A stretch of DNA of 64,000 bases, from assembly GCF_018812025.1 (NCBI RefSeq), contig NC_063063.1:6264942-6328941 (forward strand). The letters run 5' to 3'. Of the stretch, positions 12,754-23,121 are shown piece by piece. The number at the start of each line of letters is the position of its first letter. Position 1 is the stretch's first letter. Under the pieces are notes generated by a model, which did not search any database, was not told the DNA's origin, and saw only the letters and a program-made list of their open reading frames with translations. The DNA comes from Megalobrama amblycephala (lineage: Eukaryota; Chordata; Actinopteri; Cypriniformes; Xenocyprididae). Both the position numbers and the translations under genes were made by a program.

Positions 12754-14282
12754 TGCGATGCATATTTATCAGTCATAAAGAATATAAATGGGTAAAATTT
12801 CTGTAATAGTACTGATAAACTGTAAATACACAACCAGGTTTATATGTTTATCATCAATAAATCAGTTTCTTTCATATTTGATTTCTCTCATAAATGTTAA
12901 CTAATTGAATTTTTCCCACAGCTAGTCATAGTTTAACAATGTTAATAATTTTTTAGTTTTCATTATGAGCATTTATGCTGTTCTAAGCCATTCAAATCCA
13001 TGCATTTTTTTAATATGATTATTTAAATATTACACTGACAAATATACAGTTTTTGTTGTTGTTGTTGTTGTTGTTAAAAACAGTATAATCCAAATGTATG
13101 GACATTTTATATGCAATTCAAAGACATTAATTTAGGTTTAAATATATATATATATTTTTTACTGTTGCAGTTTCCATGTATTCCAAACAACTGGACCTTA
13201 ATAAAAAAAATATTTATATTTATGCTGTATGCCCCAGTGCGCATGGTATACCACCGTGGGTTTATTTAAAGGTTTACCGCCTCCAAACTTGACAAAGATA
13301 AAATGCTCCTTCTTGACCTAGGAATACAAGTGAATATACAGCCTTTATATGAACAGTCTGCTGTGAGCTGTGACGCTCGACTGCTGTATAAGATCCAAAA
13401 TTAGACATGCATTTCAATGTCCCTATTAAAGAGGTTCTATGTTGGAGGAAGTGCAAATTGCCTTTACCACACCCCAACAAAGGCATTGAAAAGCTGATAT
13501 GGTACATATGGTACAATACCCGAAAAAGAGCATGTTAAAAGAGTGATGTCTTCCATTTGGAAATTTAGTATGCAAAACACATACCCACTCAACAATTTTA
13601 GCATAATGAGAGTTAAGGGGGAGATTTTTTCAGCAGCCAACTCTACCTCCACCCATTTCCATTCCACAGCAGATGGCTGTATTTGCTCCAACTTGCATCA
13701 ATTTACAAAAACAGAATGAGCATGGATTTTCCGTAAGCGCACACAAGCAAATTCAATTAAGATTTCATCTGCGTCCAAATTCAGAATCCCCTCAGCATCA
13801 TGAACGTTGCCAGCGCTGAGTAAATGAAATAATAAGGAATGCATGTTGAGAGACTTCATAGACTGTAGGTCAACCATGGCAACCATAGTTTAATCCAAAA
13901 TACCATAGCCATTACAGTTACCCAGCTATTTTTTTTTACCTTTCCTTTAGTGTGTAATGTTGCTGGCTGTGCATGTAAACAATCTGTAAAAGCACAAAGT
14001 CTATGCCAAAGGGAGTGAATCTCTCCAACAGAAAACATTTGCCTGAAATCCCTCATTTGTAGTCCTGCCATTATTTCCGTGATGTAACATCACCATGTAA
14101 CACATTTGCATAATGTCGGTTTGCTGGCTACTTTGGCTCTCACTCAACAAAGGTAGGTAAAAGACCAGGAAGTGTTTATCACTATGTCAAGGAAACACTT
14201 TTTTTCATTGCAGTGTAAAAAGTGATTAGTTGACTTTATTTAAAAAAAAAAGTGAGAATCAGTTTTCTTAAAAAAATTAAAC
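12754..14282. other. Unassigned AT-rich stretch with a (TTG)n microsatellite
   Basis: Contains about eight TTG units at 13053-13075 and several short frames without recognisable protein motifs. No mobile-element ends were paired. Confidence 0.4.
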
Positions 14283-16022
14283 TCAGTTACCAAACGACTT
14301 TTGGCCCTATCATACACCCTGCGCAATGTGGCGGCAAGCGCGACGCAAGTGTTTTATGTTAGTTTCAGCCCAACGCAGTTATCATTTTCACGTCCTTCGC
14401 CACATTTTTAAATAGCAAATGCATTTGCACCCATTTGTGCACCCATGGGCGTGCTGGTCTGAAAACGAGATGTGTTCAGGCCCACTGCTGGCGCATTACA
14501 ATTTTGAGGCAACTGAAATAGACTGCACCATTGACCAACTGAGACCTGGTCTAAAGTCAATGGCACAATATTTGCTTTGTTATTTAAAGAGCGCGTTAGT
14601 AATATGCGCCTATATGCGGGTGCACAACGCACATACACTCTGCTTACTACACACACAGGGATGCGCAGCATTTGTATATTATTGTATATTATTTTGTGCA
14701 TAAAAATAAAAATGCTTTGGTGGAATCTGGCTTTTCCCGTAAATGGTCTGCTCTGTTTCCTACAGAGCCCCTAAAGGGACGTGTTTAACGTCCCGCTGGC
14801 TGGCAGTAGTGATTCAGTCAGCTCCATACGTTAATAATGCACACAAATAATGCGCAGCTCATAGAGTTTGAACTTGTTAGACTCAAATATAAAGAAATGC
14901 AGTCAGTGCTTAACTCAAGGTGTTCAGTAAAGTTGGCAATATCACATATTCAAACGTCCCAGATCAATAACATGTGAGCTAAACGCTGTTAAAACACAAA
15001 TGCAGCTATTTCCAATCATAATAACCTAGACAACAAGCTACAACAATCCAATTTTCCTCAAATGTGCTTTATAATATATAAATTGGTCTCTATGAGCAGG
15101 CGGCGGAGAGACACGTCTGAAGGGACCATCTTGTAGTACCACAACCACATTTCTTTATATTTGAGTCCAATAAGTTCAAACTCTATGAGCTGCACATTAT
15201 TTGTGTGCATTAATAACGTACGGAGCTGACTGAAACACTGCCACTCAGTGAGACATTAAACAGTAAGTGTTTGTCCAAGCTCACAACAGGTTTTGCAAGG
15301 GAACGATAACATCTTTTCGAGGGCAACGCAAATATATTTGCGAGGGAATGCAAAAATTCCAATTTTTTTCCACCTCTACCCTTTAGGACAGGGGTCGGCA
15401 ATTAAGTTTGTGATCGGGCCCGAAAAAATTGACCACTAGATGGTGGGCCAGAACATAGTCAAAGGATAATTTTAATTAATTAATGAAAAATGCAACTAGA
15501 ATTGCCTGTGACAGACTGTTACAGTGTCTTTTGTAACTGGTATTGAGCTGTTACTCTGTGTTAAATCCTGTAGTAGGACAGTCATTAACAAAAAGCCACA
15601 TTTGTGTGGCAGTGTCCGGGTTTTACATTGGATAAATTAATAAAGTGGAGTAGTGACCTGGCAAGTATCTTCATTCACCAACTTGCAAAACAGACCGCCT
15701 TGCTAAAACACACATATGTGGGAGATGCAGAATGGATAAAAATAACTCAAAAAATAAAAGAGGACTTGAATAAGCCCATTAATGGCATGTTTGAGTCATG
15801 CTCTTATTTCCTCTTTCCATATTGTGAATATGTGTATCATTTTAATTTGCTTGTTACACAACGGAGCCTAACTTATTGTAATAATTATTTGACGTAGCCT
15901 ACTTTTACACTCAGAATTATTCCTTGGCATCCTCACATACTAAATTGCATGTTTTTTAATCGTTTGTGTGCTGGAGGTATGCTATTATGTCATGTGCAGA
16001 GTGATGTTAACATTTAAGCTAG

Positions 16023-16430
16023 CTGGTGAGAGAAAATGAGTCTAAGAGTAAAGTTGACAGCAAAAATAGGACATACAAAGAAGAATTGAAAGACAACTAT
16101 GCGTTCATCTTACCTAGTTTTGTAAATGCAAAGCCGGTGTGTCTTATCTGCAAAGAAGTTGTTGCTGTTTTCAAAGAATATAACACAGACGCGGTGCGAC
16201 GCGAGTCATGCGACATTCGGACATTGTCGCATTGTCGCACAGACATTCCCGACAGTAAACGGATTCCCCATTCTGTTTTTGACGTAGTCCAAGTGCTTTG
16301 CAACGGTTGGTTTGTCGCATTCAGTGTAGACAGCTTTTAGCTGTTGGTGCAACGCGACGCGAAAAAAGTCGCGTCTGGTATAGACACGGTGATAATATTA
16401 GACAGCACCACGAGACGAAGGTCTATTTCA
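16023..16430 (+). pseudogene. hAT transposase N-terminus with BED-type zinc finger, interrupted
   Basis: The frame reads a basic leader (SKSKVDSKNRTYKEELKDNY) followed by KPVCLICKEVVAVFKEYN, the first half of a BED-like C2H2 finger as in Charlie/GTF2IRD2/ZBED5-type hAT proteins (CxxC present). The second half, IRQHHETK, resumes near 16398 after an insertion of about 210 bp. In the second half the position normally occupied by the last His is Val. No RNase H-like catalytic domain or C-terminal dimerisation domain follows, because the right terminal repeat starts within about 100 bp. In the intact family the finger binds element ends. Confidence 0.75.
16187..16398. mobile_element. Small GC-rich insertion inside the BED finger
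   Basis: It separates the two halves of the BED-finger codons exactly. The edges contain 'acagacgcggtgcgacgcg' and an inverted relative 'cgcgtctggtatagacac'. The interior is rich in gcgac motifs. A distant relative may lie at 28110-28342. The exact ends and target duplication were not resolved. Confidence 0.5.
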
Positions 16431-16690
16431 GAACCAGCCACTATCAAAATAACATGGCTGCGGGCGCGAGCCAGATATTATTGCTGGCGGGCCAGTTTTG
16501 GCCCACGGGCCGCCTATTGCCGACCACTGCTTTAGGGGCTCCGTAGTTTCCTCACTAGAAAAGCATTACATTTTTTCCACTTGCAAATTCCGCCATGTAA
16601 ACAGCGAACCCACCATGGCATGAGCGAAACTGTCTTTTAAAGGGAATAGCAGATGAGACTCTGATTTTTTTATTGTTTATTGCACGTTAT

Positions 16691-18380
16691 GTTTTAAATT
16701 ACAACATATAGTGCTTAACTCTTTTGTAACATCATGCACATCATTGTTTTGTTCATGCATGTTTCTTCATTGCTCTAACTTGTCAAAAACGTTAGCTGCA
16801 CTTTGGACATAATATATACCTGCAATTCTATAATCACCCACATGTCAGCCCAGTCCTATTTTTGCTCATAAAAATAAAAACCTAAAAATAAGCATTAGAG
16901 AATGCTCTGTGTAAGTTCGTATTTGTTGATCTATCTCTCTCTCTCTCACACACACACACCTACACACACACACACACACAAACCTTTCTGCAATGTTTTG
17001 AGAACACTGAATTTTTTTAGTTACAAAATGACTCTAAAGAGAAAGTTTTTAGAATACTGGGAATTTGGGAACTAAACAAGAACCATTCATTAAGTTAATG
17101 TTGGGAGAATATTACATATTAAATTTAGTACTGTATGTATTTCAGTAGCTTCCCTGCTGAAAAGGCTTACATTAATATTTCAATACAAGTTAAACTCATA
17201 CTGGTTCTCTCTCTTTTTAAGTATATTATTGATATGATTATCTGAGCTATAAAGCTTTCACAAATTTTGGGTCTATACAGTAGACTTTGCATGGTGGCAG
17301 CTGTTTACCACTGGCACCAGATAACAGCTAAGGACAAAGGCAGTAGTTATTTAAGTGTGTGTCCCTTTGGATTAACAACAAAAACTTCACAGAATGCAAA
17401 TGCATTGGAGGAGATATGAAGAAGATTTTTTTTTTTTTTTTTTTTTTAGAAAATCAGCTATGAGAAATACATTAATCTTTAATTAGTTTGTAAAGATGCC
17501 AACTGTATGTCAGCACTTCCACGAGTTAGGACTGATTGCTTTCAAACCAATTGTTAACAACTAGTTTACCTTTTCAAGAGGACTCTGCATTCAGACAAAG
17601 GCTTTCACACCAAACAAACTGAACTCTGATGTCAAACGAACTCTCCACGGCAAAAGCTCTAGCATGAAAGCACCCTGAAAGACTAAAAACTCCAGTAAGT
17701 ATTAAAGTAAGAAACTCAGCAAACTCTTGCTATAGAAACACTGACACCTCTGACAGCCAGTAGTAAAGAGGCTTTGCCCCAAATGCACGCTGAATCTGGG
17801 TTTGATTCATTCAAGTCCATAGCAGAGCCGATACACCAAAATTGAACACTTTGCATTAGGGGTTTGAGAATGAGCAATAGTAATAATGATGCTTGCTTTA
17901 GCAAAGACCACTAATGATCTTTTAGAGGGCTAGTGTAACCAATTCACACATTAGCACAATCAATGTCTAATGATATATAGGCAACCTGTCTGCCCTCAGA
18001 TCTAAGTTTATGGGAGACAAGTGAGACAAAAATCAATGACTGAAATGAACATGCTGCATAAGCTACAGGAAGCTTGCTGAATGTACGATGCATTAAACTA
18101 CATCATAAAGCATCTTTGGCTGTTATTGATGTGTTGATGTGATCAGCTATTCACAGTTCTGGGCCTTCAGACTCACTGAAGCGTAAGAGCAATCTTGTTT
18201 AATACATTGCCATAGAATTAATGAAATCTAAAATATCTAAATATCCATTAAGCCAGTGAATTGTCTAAATTATTATAATGGGAAAAGAGTGTTTGTTTTG
18301 TTGTTGTTTTGCGGGCAGGACATTGCTTTCTTTTCTTTTTTTACATTTAAAAATGTATTTAATTTTTATATTTAATATTG
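16691..18380. other. Unassigned stretch with microsatellites
   Basis: Holds (CT)n/(CA)n at about 16932-16981 and a 22-base T run at 17426-17447. I see no gene or paired element ends. Confidence 0.45.
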
Positions 18381-18524
18381 GCCTGGTTTCACAGACAGGG
18401 CTTAAACAAAGACATTTAAGCCTTAGTTCAATTAGGACATTTATAGCTTTTATAAACGTACACTAGATAAAAACATTACTGCTGTGCATCTTGAGTCAAA
18501 ACAATAACGCTGACATATTTTAAG

Positions 18525-19621
18525 ATATCTGGAAAAGTTTGAATAAAATGAAAACCAAGAGACTTTCAAATCACATGAGCCAATATTTCATTCACAATAG
18601 AACACAGATAACGTAACAAATGTTTAAATGGAGAAATTTTACACTTGTATCCACTAAATGAACTCATTTCAAATTTGATGCCTGCTACAGGCCTCAAAAA
18701 AGTTGGCATGGGGCCAACAAATGGCTGAAAAAAAGCAAGACATTTTGAAAAGATTTAGCTGGGAGAACATCTAGCAACTAATTAAGTTAATTGATATCAA
18801 TCTGTAACATGATCAGTTATAAAAGGGATGTCTGAGAGAGGCAGAGTCTCTCAGAAGTTAAGATGGGCAGAGCTGTGAGAGAGTACTGTGAGAGAATACT
18901 TTAAAAACAATGTTCCTCAATGTCAAATTGCAAAGGCTTTGCAAATCTCATCATCTACAGTGCATAAAATCATCAAAAGATTCAGAGAAACTGGAGAAAT
19001 CTCTGTGCGTAAGGGACAAGGCCGAAAACCTTTATTGGATGCCCGTGGTCTTCGGGCCCTCAGACGACACTGCATCACTTATCGGCATGATTGTGTCAAT
19101 GACATTACTAAATGGGCCCAGGAATACTTCCAGAAACCACTGTCGGTAAACACGATCCACTGTGCCATCTGCAGATGCCAAATAAAGCTCTATCATACAA
19201 AAAGGAAGCCATGTGTGAACATGGTCCAGAAGCACCGTCATGTCCTGTCAAAGACAACCACAAAATCTTCAGCAGCTGTAAACCTTTATCAGGCAAGAAT
19301 GGGACCAAATTCCTACACCAAAACTTCAGATACTTATAACCTCTATGCCCAGATGTCTTCACACTGTTTTGATAAGAAGAGGAGAAGCTACACCATGGTA
19401 AACATGCCCTCGTCCCAACTATTTTGAGACCTGTAGCATGCATCAAATTTGAAATGAATTCATTTTGTGCATAAAATTGTAAAATTTCTCAGTGTAAACA
19501 TTTGTTATGTTATCTATGTTCTATTGTGAATAAAATATTGGCTCATGTGATTTGAAAGTCTTTTAGTTTTCATTTTATTCAAATTTAAAAACGTCCCAAC
19601 TTTTCTGGAATTCGGGTTGTA
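18525..19621 (+). mobile_element. Deletion-derived Tc1-like element inside a hairpin MITE
   Basis: Inverted repeats of about 130 bp: 'gaataaaatgaaaac' at about 18540 pairs with the block ending at 19590, and both contain 'cacatgagccaatatttcattcacaatagaacacagata' motifs in inverted form. The outer right tip (AATTCGGGTTGTA) has no full partner on the left, so the left tip is shortened. The body is 1.1 kb rather than 1.6 kb because the central transposase region is missing. Confidence 0.85.
18888..19427 (+). pseudogene. Tc1-like transposase with the catalytic core deleted
   Basis: An uninterrupted frame of 179 residues whose first about 120 residues are a Tc1-like DNA-binding region: helix-turn-helix 'QIAKALQISSSTVHKIIKRF', a GRKPLL linker, then a second helix-turn-helix-like part. 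After MVQKHRHV (about residue 115) it joins the C-terminal tail of the same kind of transposase (around 'ARMGPNSYTKTSDTYNLYAQM', out of frame with the family), so all three catalytic acidic residues are missing. The start ATG may lie slightly upstream at 18862. Such a DNA-binding-only remnant could compete for inverted repeats if expressed. That is inference. Confidence 0.85.
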
Positions 19622-20069
19622 AAACAGCTCAAACATACATTTTAGTCTAGGACTAGCTTAAGCCTTGTCTGTGAAACCAGGGGGTTATGTTTTTTATCAT
19701 TGTTAATTGTAATACATTTTTTAATAATAGTAATTTTTGGAACTTGATCATGAAAATGGGTGCTAAATGCAGAACTGAGCATACAAGAGGTTGAAGGGGA
19801 ACAGTTAAAAAATAGCAGGGATTTGTGACAAAGTGGAAAGTAATTTCAGAGATGGAAAATGTCATTATGCTTTGATCAAATATTACAGAGAAAATAATTT
19901 TTCTTTATCATTTACAATATTACCAGGAACATATATTAAGAAAGTCTTTTCTTTTTTTTTTCTGTTGACTCTACTCTTTTAGATTAATTAGATTAAAGTT
20001 ATGACAGAAGAACATTTTTTACTTTAAATGTCATTTTATAAAACAAATATTAAGAGAATTCATGCACTT

Positions 20070-20390
20070 TGGAAAAAAAAATGTCATTCTCACCATCATG
20101 TCGTTCCAAACCAGTAAGACTTTCTGAATAAAAGCCTAAATTAAATCTGTTCATCATATAAAGCAATCGAGTCTCCAGAAAATTTGGACTGAATCGTTCA
20201 ATGTATTTTATGATCTCTTGGTAGTGCTAGCTGTGTGGACTGTCAAAGGAGGGACAGAAATCTTTCAGATTTCATTAAAAATATCTTAATTTGTGTTCCG
20301 AAGATGAACGAAAGTCTTACGGGTTTGGAACAACATGAGGGTAAGTAAATGATGACAGAATTTTCATTTTTGGGTGAACTAACCCTTTAA
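20070..20390. mobile_element. TTAA hairpin element with decayed left end
   Basis: The right arm, ending TTTTGGGTGAACTAACCCTTTAA (TTAA at 20387-20390), is well kept. The left arm begins only at 'atgtcattctcaccatcatg'. Internal blocks 'cttaatttgtgttccgaagatgaacg' and 'aaatttggact' match the 43545-44271 copy. Confidence 0.68.
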
Positions 20391-20765
20391 TTTAGTTGTA
20401 TAGTGATTTATTTCTTTTAAAGGCAAGAATATGAATGCTGAGCTACATCTCAGTAATGAGCAGAAAGAAGAAATGTAATGAAATGTTACGGACAGATTTG
20501 CATGTGTCATAATGAAATACTACCATGCCTATAACTTTATTTATCAATTCTATTAATGTAAACATTTGATAAATTTGGTGAGATATTGTGTTGACAGGGT
20601 GTACCAGTCTTTGTAATATGCATACGAGTGTGATCTGTCATTGAACTGAAACTACAGGAAGTGGCAGACTGGATGTGCTACTCTCAGCAGAAGTGGCCTG
20701 CGAATTCCCAAGGGGAAGGAATTTCATAATAATTTAATAATAGGCCCTGCTGATTGTAATCACAT

Positions 20766-20768
20766 TTT

Positions 20769-20810
<42 letters not shown>

Positions 20811-20876
20811 GGAGGGGGGGGGTGGATGGGGGGGTGTCTCTGAAGAGTGATTACTTTTTTTTTTTTCTTTTTTTTT
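20766..20876. repeat. (GT)n tract, G-rich run and T-rich run in a row
   Basis: About 17 GT units (20773-20807), then G-rich sequence with runs of 3, 9 and 7 G (20809-20835), then mostly T (20851-20876). Each part favours a different non-B structure. Confidence 0.95.
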
Positions 20877-21269
20877 CAGTTTTTGCATTTGAATAATGGT
20901 GATCACAGACAAATTATCTCTTATTGTTCCTATTGTCCTGAAATGTTCTTCTTTTCATCCATTATTAATAGTAAGAGGATAATATGCCTTGCATTGTACA
21001 TCCATTCTCCGTGTCTCTTTGAATAAAAGTATCATAAATGTTAATGCATTGTAGCACCACTTACACCAACTTTGTGCAAATTCTGCCAGTTGTGCCCATA
21101 CATAATGTTGTTGTATCTCTCAAGTGTTTATGAATCCAGATTATACTAAATAAGGGAACATGGACCTGCAATCGGTAATTAGTATACTACACGGCCAAAC
21201 AATCTCAGTATAAGGACTTTCCTGTCACGTACAGTGAATTGTCTCATTCTGCAAACCAACCCTCTAAGG

Positions 21270-21463
21270 CAGGGGTCTCCAAACTCGGTCCTGGAGGGCC
21301 ACTGTCCTGCAGAGTTTAGCTCCAACTTGCCTCAACACACCTGCCTGGAAGTTTCTAGTATGCCTAGTTTGACCTTGATTAGCTGGTTCAGGTATGTTTA
21401 ACTGGGGTTGGAGCTTACCTCTGCAAGACAATGGCCCTCCAGGACCGGGTTTGGAGATCCCTG
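21270..21463. mobile_element. hAT MITE, 194 bp
   Basis: The ends CAGGGGTCTCCAAACTCGGT and a complement ending GTTTGGAGATCCCTG pair over about 35 bp, including 'cctggagggccac / ggccctccagga'. The flanking octamers ctctaagg (21262-21269) and ctctatgg (21464-21471) differ at one base. It has no coding sequence. Confidence 0.92.
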
Positions 21464-21820
21464 CTCTATGGACACAGTGAAGATTGAGTCCCCATTGGAG
21501 AGTACTTTTTTTCTTTCTTTTTTTTTTCTTTTTTTTTACTTGCCAGACTTTTTACATGGAATGCAAGAACAATGCAAATGAAAAAAAATATATATATATA
21601 TATGAATATAATATAAAATATAAAAATAAAATATACACTTCAAACATTAAAGATAAGTAATCAGTCTGTAATAAAATAAGAATAAAATATTCAAACTACA
21701 AGCAATAGCACAAATAAGCATATATAAACACAACAGAACAAAGATACAAATTAAATAAACTTTTGAAGTTTGATGAAGTGCTTTTCAAGATTTCAGATAG
21801 ATCTAACAATAGGTAGATAC

Positions 21821-22917
21821 TAGGGGTGTGACGAGACCAGTATCTCACGAGACGAGACGAGACTCGAGATTGAGTTCACGAGACGAGACAAGATGGCGAA
21901 ATACATGACTAGAAAAAATATTCTGCAGGTGTATTTGAAATGTTTTAACTAATCATTTTGTAATGAATGTCATTTGAGTTCTACTTTCTGAGACTGAATT
22001 ATCATATGCAGTAAAAGACAACAATACTCAAGTAATGTAAAAGGTTTTGCCACTAACTCAACTGACTGACTTCCCTCCTGTATGATTTCAGTCTCTTCAG
22101 ATCTTACTGTACATGAATTATGAGCTTCTACAGCTTTTGACCTCCTAACTGAACTCCTCTCCACAATCTGATCACAGAAATAAAAACAGTATAAATAAAA
22201 ATGGTAACACTTTACAATAAGGTCTCATTTATTAACATTAATGTATTAACCAACATCAACTAACAACAAGCAATATATTTGCTACAGTATTTATTAATCT
22301 TTGTTAGTTGATAAAAATAGTCATTCATTGTTAGTTCATGATAGTTCACAGTGCATTAACTAATGTTAACAAATGAAACCTTATTGTTTGTACTAGTTAA
22401 TAATAAGAAGAGAAAACTGTTATTCATTTTTATGGTAACACTTTACAATAAGTGCAACCATAATCGCACTCTCTCAATATTCAAAGATCAAATAAGACCA
22501 AATTTTTCTTTGATACAGAGCTCAGAGATGGTTACAACTACATTGCCCAGCCTAAAATAGCTTTCATATTGAGAGATATCTGTATTCATCAGGGAGCCGC
22601 TTTCAAAATGCGGGGTATTGAAATCACGTTTGAATGCGCGCGCGCGTTTACTTTCACTTTTAAACGGTCGCGCGTACTCTGTAAATATGGAGCGGCGGCG
22701 ACCGTTATCCAACTGAATTAAATGTTTTTTTTTTATTTAAATACAAAGCAAAACGACAGTGGAGGCATAATGTAAACGTAGCGGTGGCATATTCTTTCGT
22801 AATCATCCTAACACTCTGTCATGGCAACATCACGAGACTACTTTTCGCCTCGACGAGAAATCTCGTCACAGTTTAGTCTCGCGAGATCTCGTGCCACGAG
22901 ATCTCGTCACACCCCTA
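21821..22917. mobile_element. hAT element with perfect 8-bp target duplication
   Basis: GTAGATAC is found exactly at 21813-21820 and 22918-22925. The ends TAGGGGTGTGACGAGA and TCTCGTCACACCCCTA are inverted copies, and sub-terminal 'cacgagacgaga' motifs are repeated in both arms. The 1.1-kb interior has no long frame; a 64-residue minus-strand frame (21970-22164) has no motif I recognise. Pieces of an older MITE family lie inside (22204-22386, 22434-22455). A cgcgcgcgcg run is at about 22637. Confidence 0.93.
22204..22386. mobile_element. Partial MITE related to 4396-4672
   Basis: Starts GGTAACACTTTACAATAAGG and follows the 4396 element ('gcattaactaatgttaacaa'), but the right terminus is lost. 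A second isolated terminus of the same family begins at 22434. Both are inside the hAT element at 21821-22917. Confidence 0.65.
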
Positions 22918-23121
22918 GTAGATACAGATTAGGTAGATTAGGTACAGAAATAGAATAAAGTAATCAAATTTAAAACAAAGCTGCATAGTCTTCTTTGTAT
23001 AAATCAAATTCATTATTCAATTCAGTCGTGAGTGATTTTTTGCAGTGAGTCTTTTGTTGTTTGAATAACATTAATAACACAGGCAGCAGAAGGAAGGGTT
23101 ATTAGGCTGTTGTCATTTTAA

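Larger units (their letters stand above)
15389..16529 (+). mobile_element. hAT element, internally deleted
   Basis: The ends CAGGGGTCGGCAA and TTGCCGACCACTG are typical hAT inverted repeats. The octamers ctttagga (15381-15388) and ctttaggg (16530-16537) are a one-mismatch 8-bp target duplication. A 'gggcc' block is repeated inverted near both ends. Only the start of a transposase (BED finger) remains; the catalytic region is gone. Confidence 0.85.
14761..16545. mobile_element. Hairpin MITE with TACGGAGCCCCTAAAGGG ends, split by a hAT element
   Basis: The left end TACAGAGCCCCTAAAGGG is the inverted copy of the right end once the hAT insertion at 15389-16529 is set aside. The hexamer GTTTCC occurs on both sides (14755-14760 and 16546-16551) as the likely target duplication. 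Inside is a long hairpin: arms of about 90 bp at 14808-14899 and 15148-15238 share the 'aactctatgagctgc' block in inverted orientation. Confidence 0.75.
14283..16690. mobile_element. Probable Harbinger-like repeat split by the 14761-16545 element
   Basis: The sequence at about 14300-14400 ('ccctgcgcaatgtggcg...') and at 16560-16690 ('tgtcttttaaagggaatagc') resembles two parts of one family of cyprinid repeats rich in 'gcgca' motifs. They flank a complete younger element and would rejoin across its GTTTCC target duplication. The family identity is from memory and neither outer end was confirmed. Confidence 0.4.
18381..19683. mobile_element. CCTGGTTTC-ended hairpin MITE, split by a Tc1-like element
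   Basis: The left part ends near 18527 and the right part resumes at 19621. Together they match the uninterrupted relative at 46475-46712 in reverse orientation. Shared blocks are 'cattactg..gagcatcttgag', 'tgacatattttaagata' and 'gcttaagccttgtctgtgaa'. Ends: GCCTGGTTTCACAGACAGGG on the left and a complement ending TGTCTGTGAAACCAGG on the right. Confidence 0.78.
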
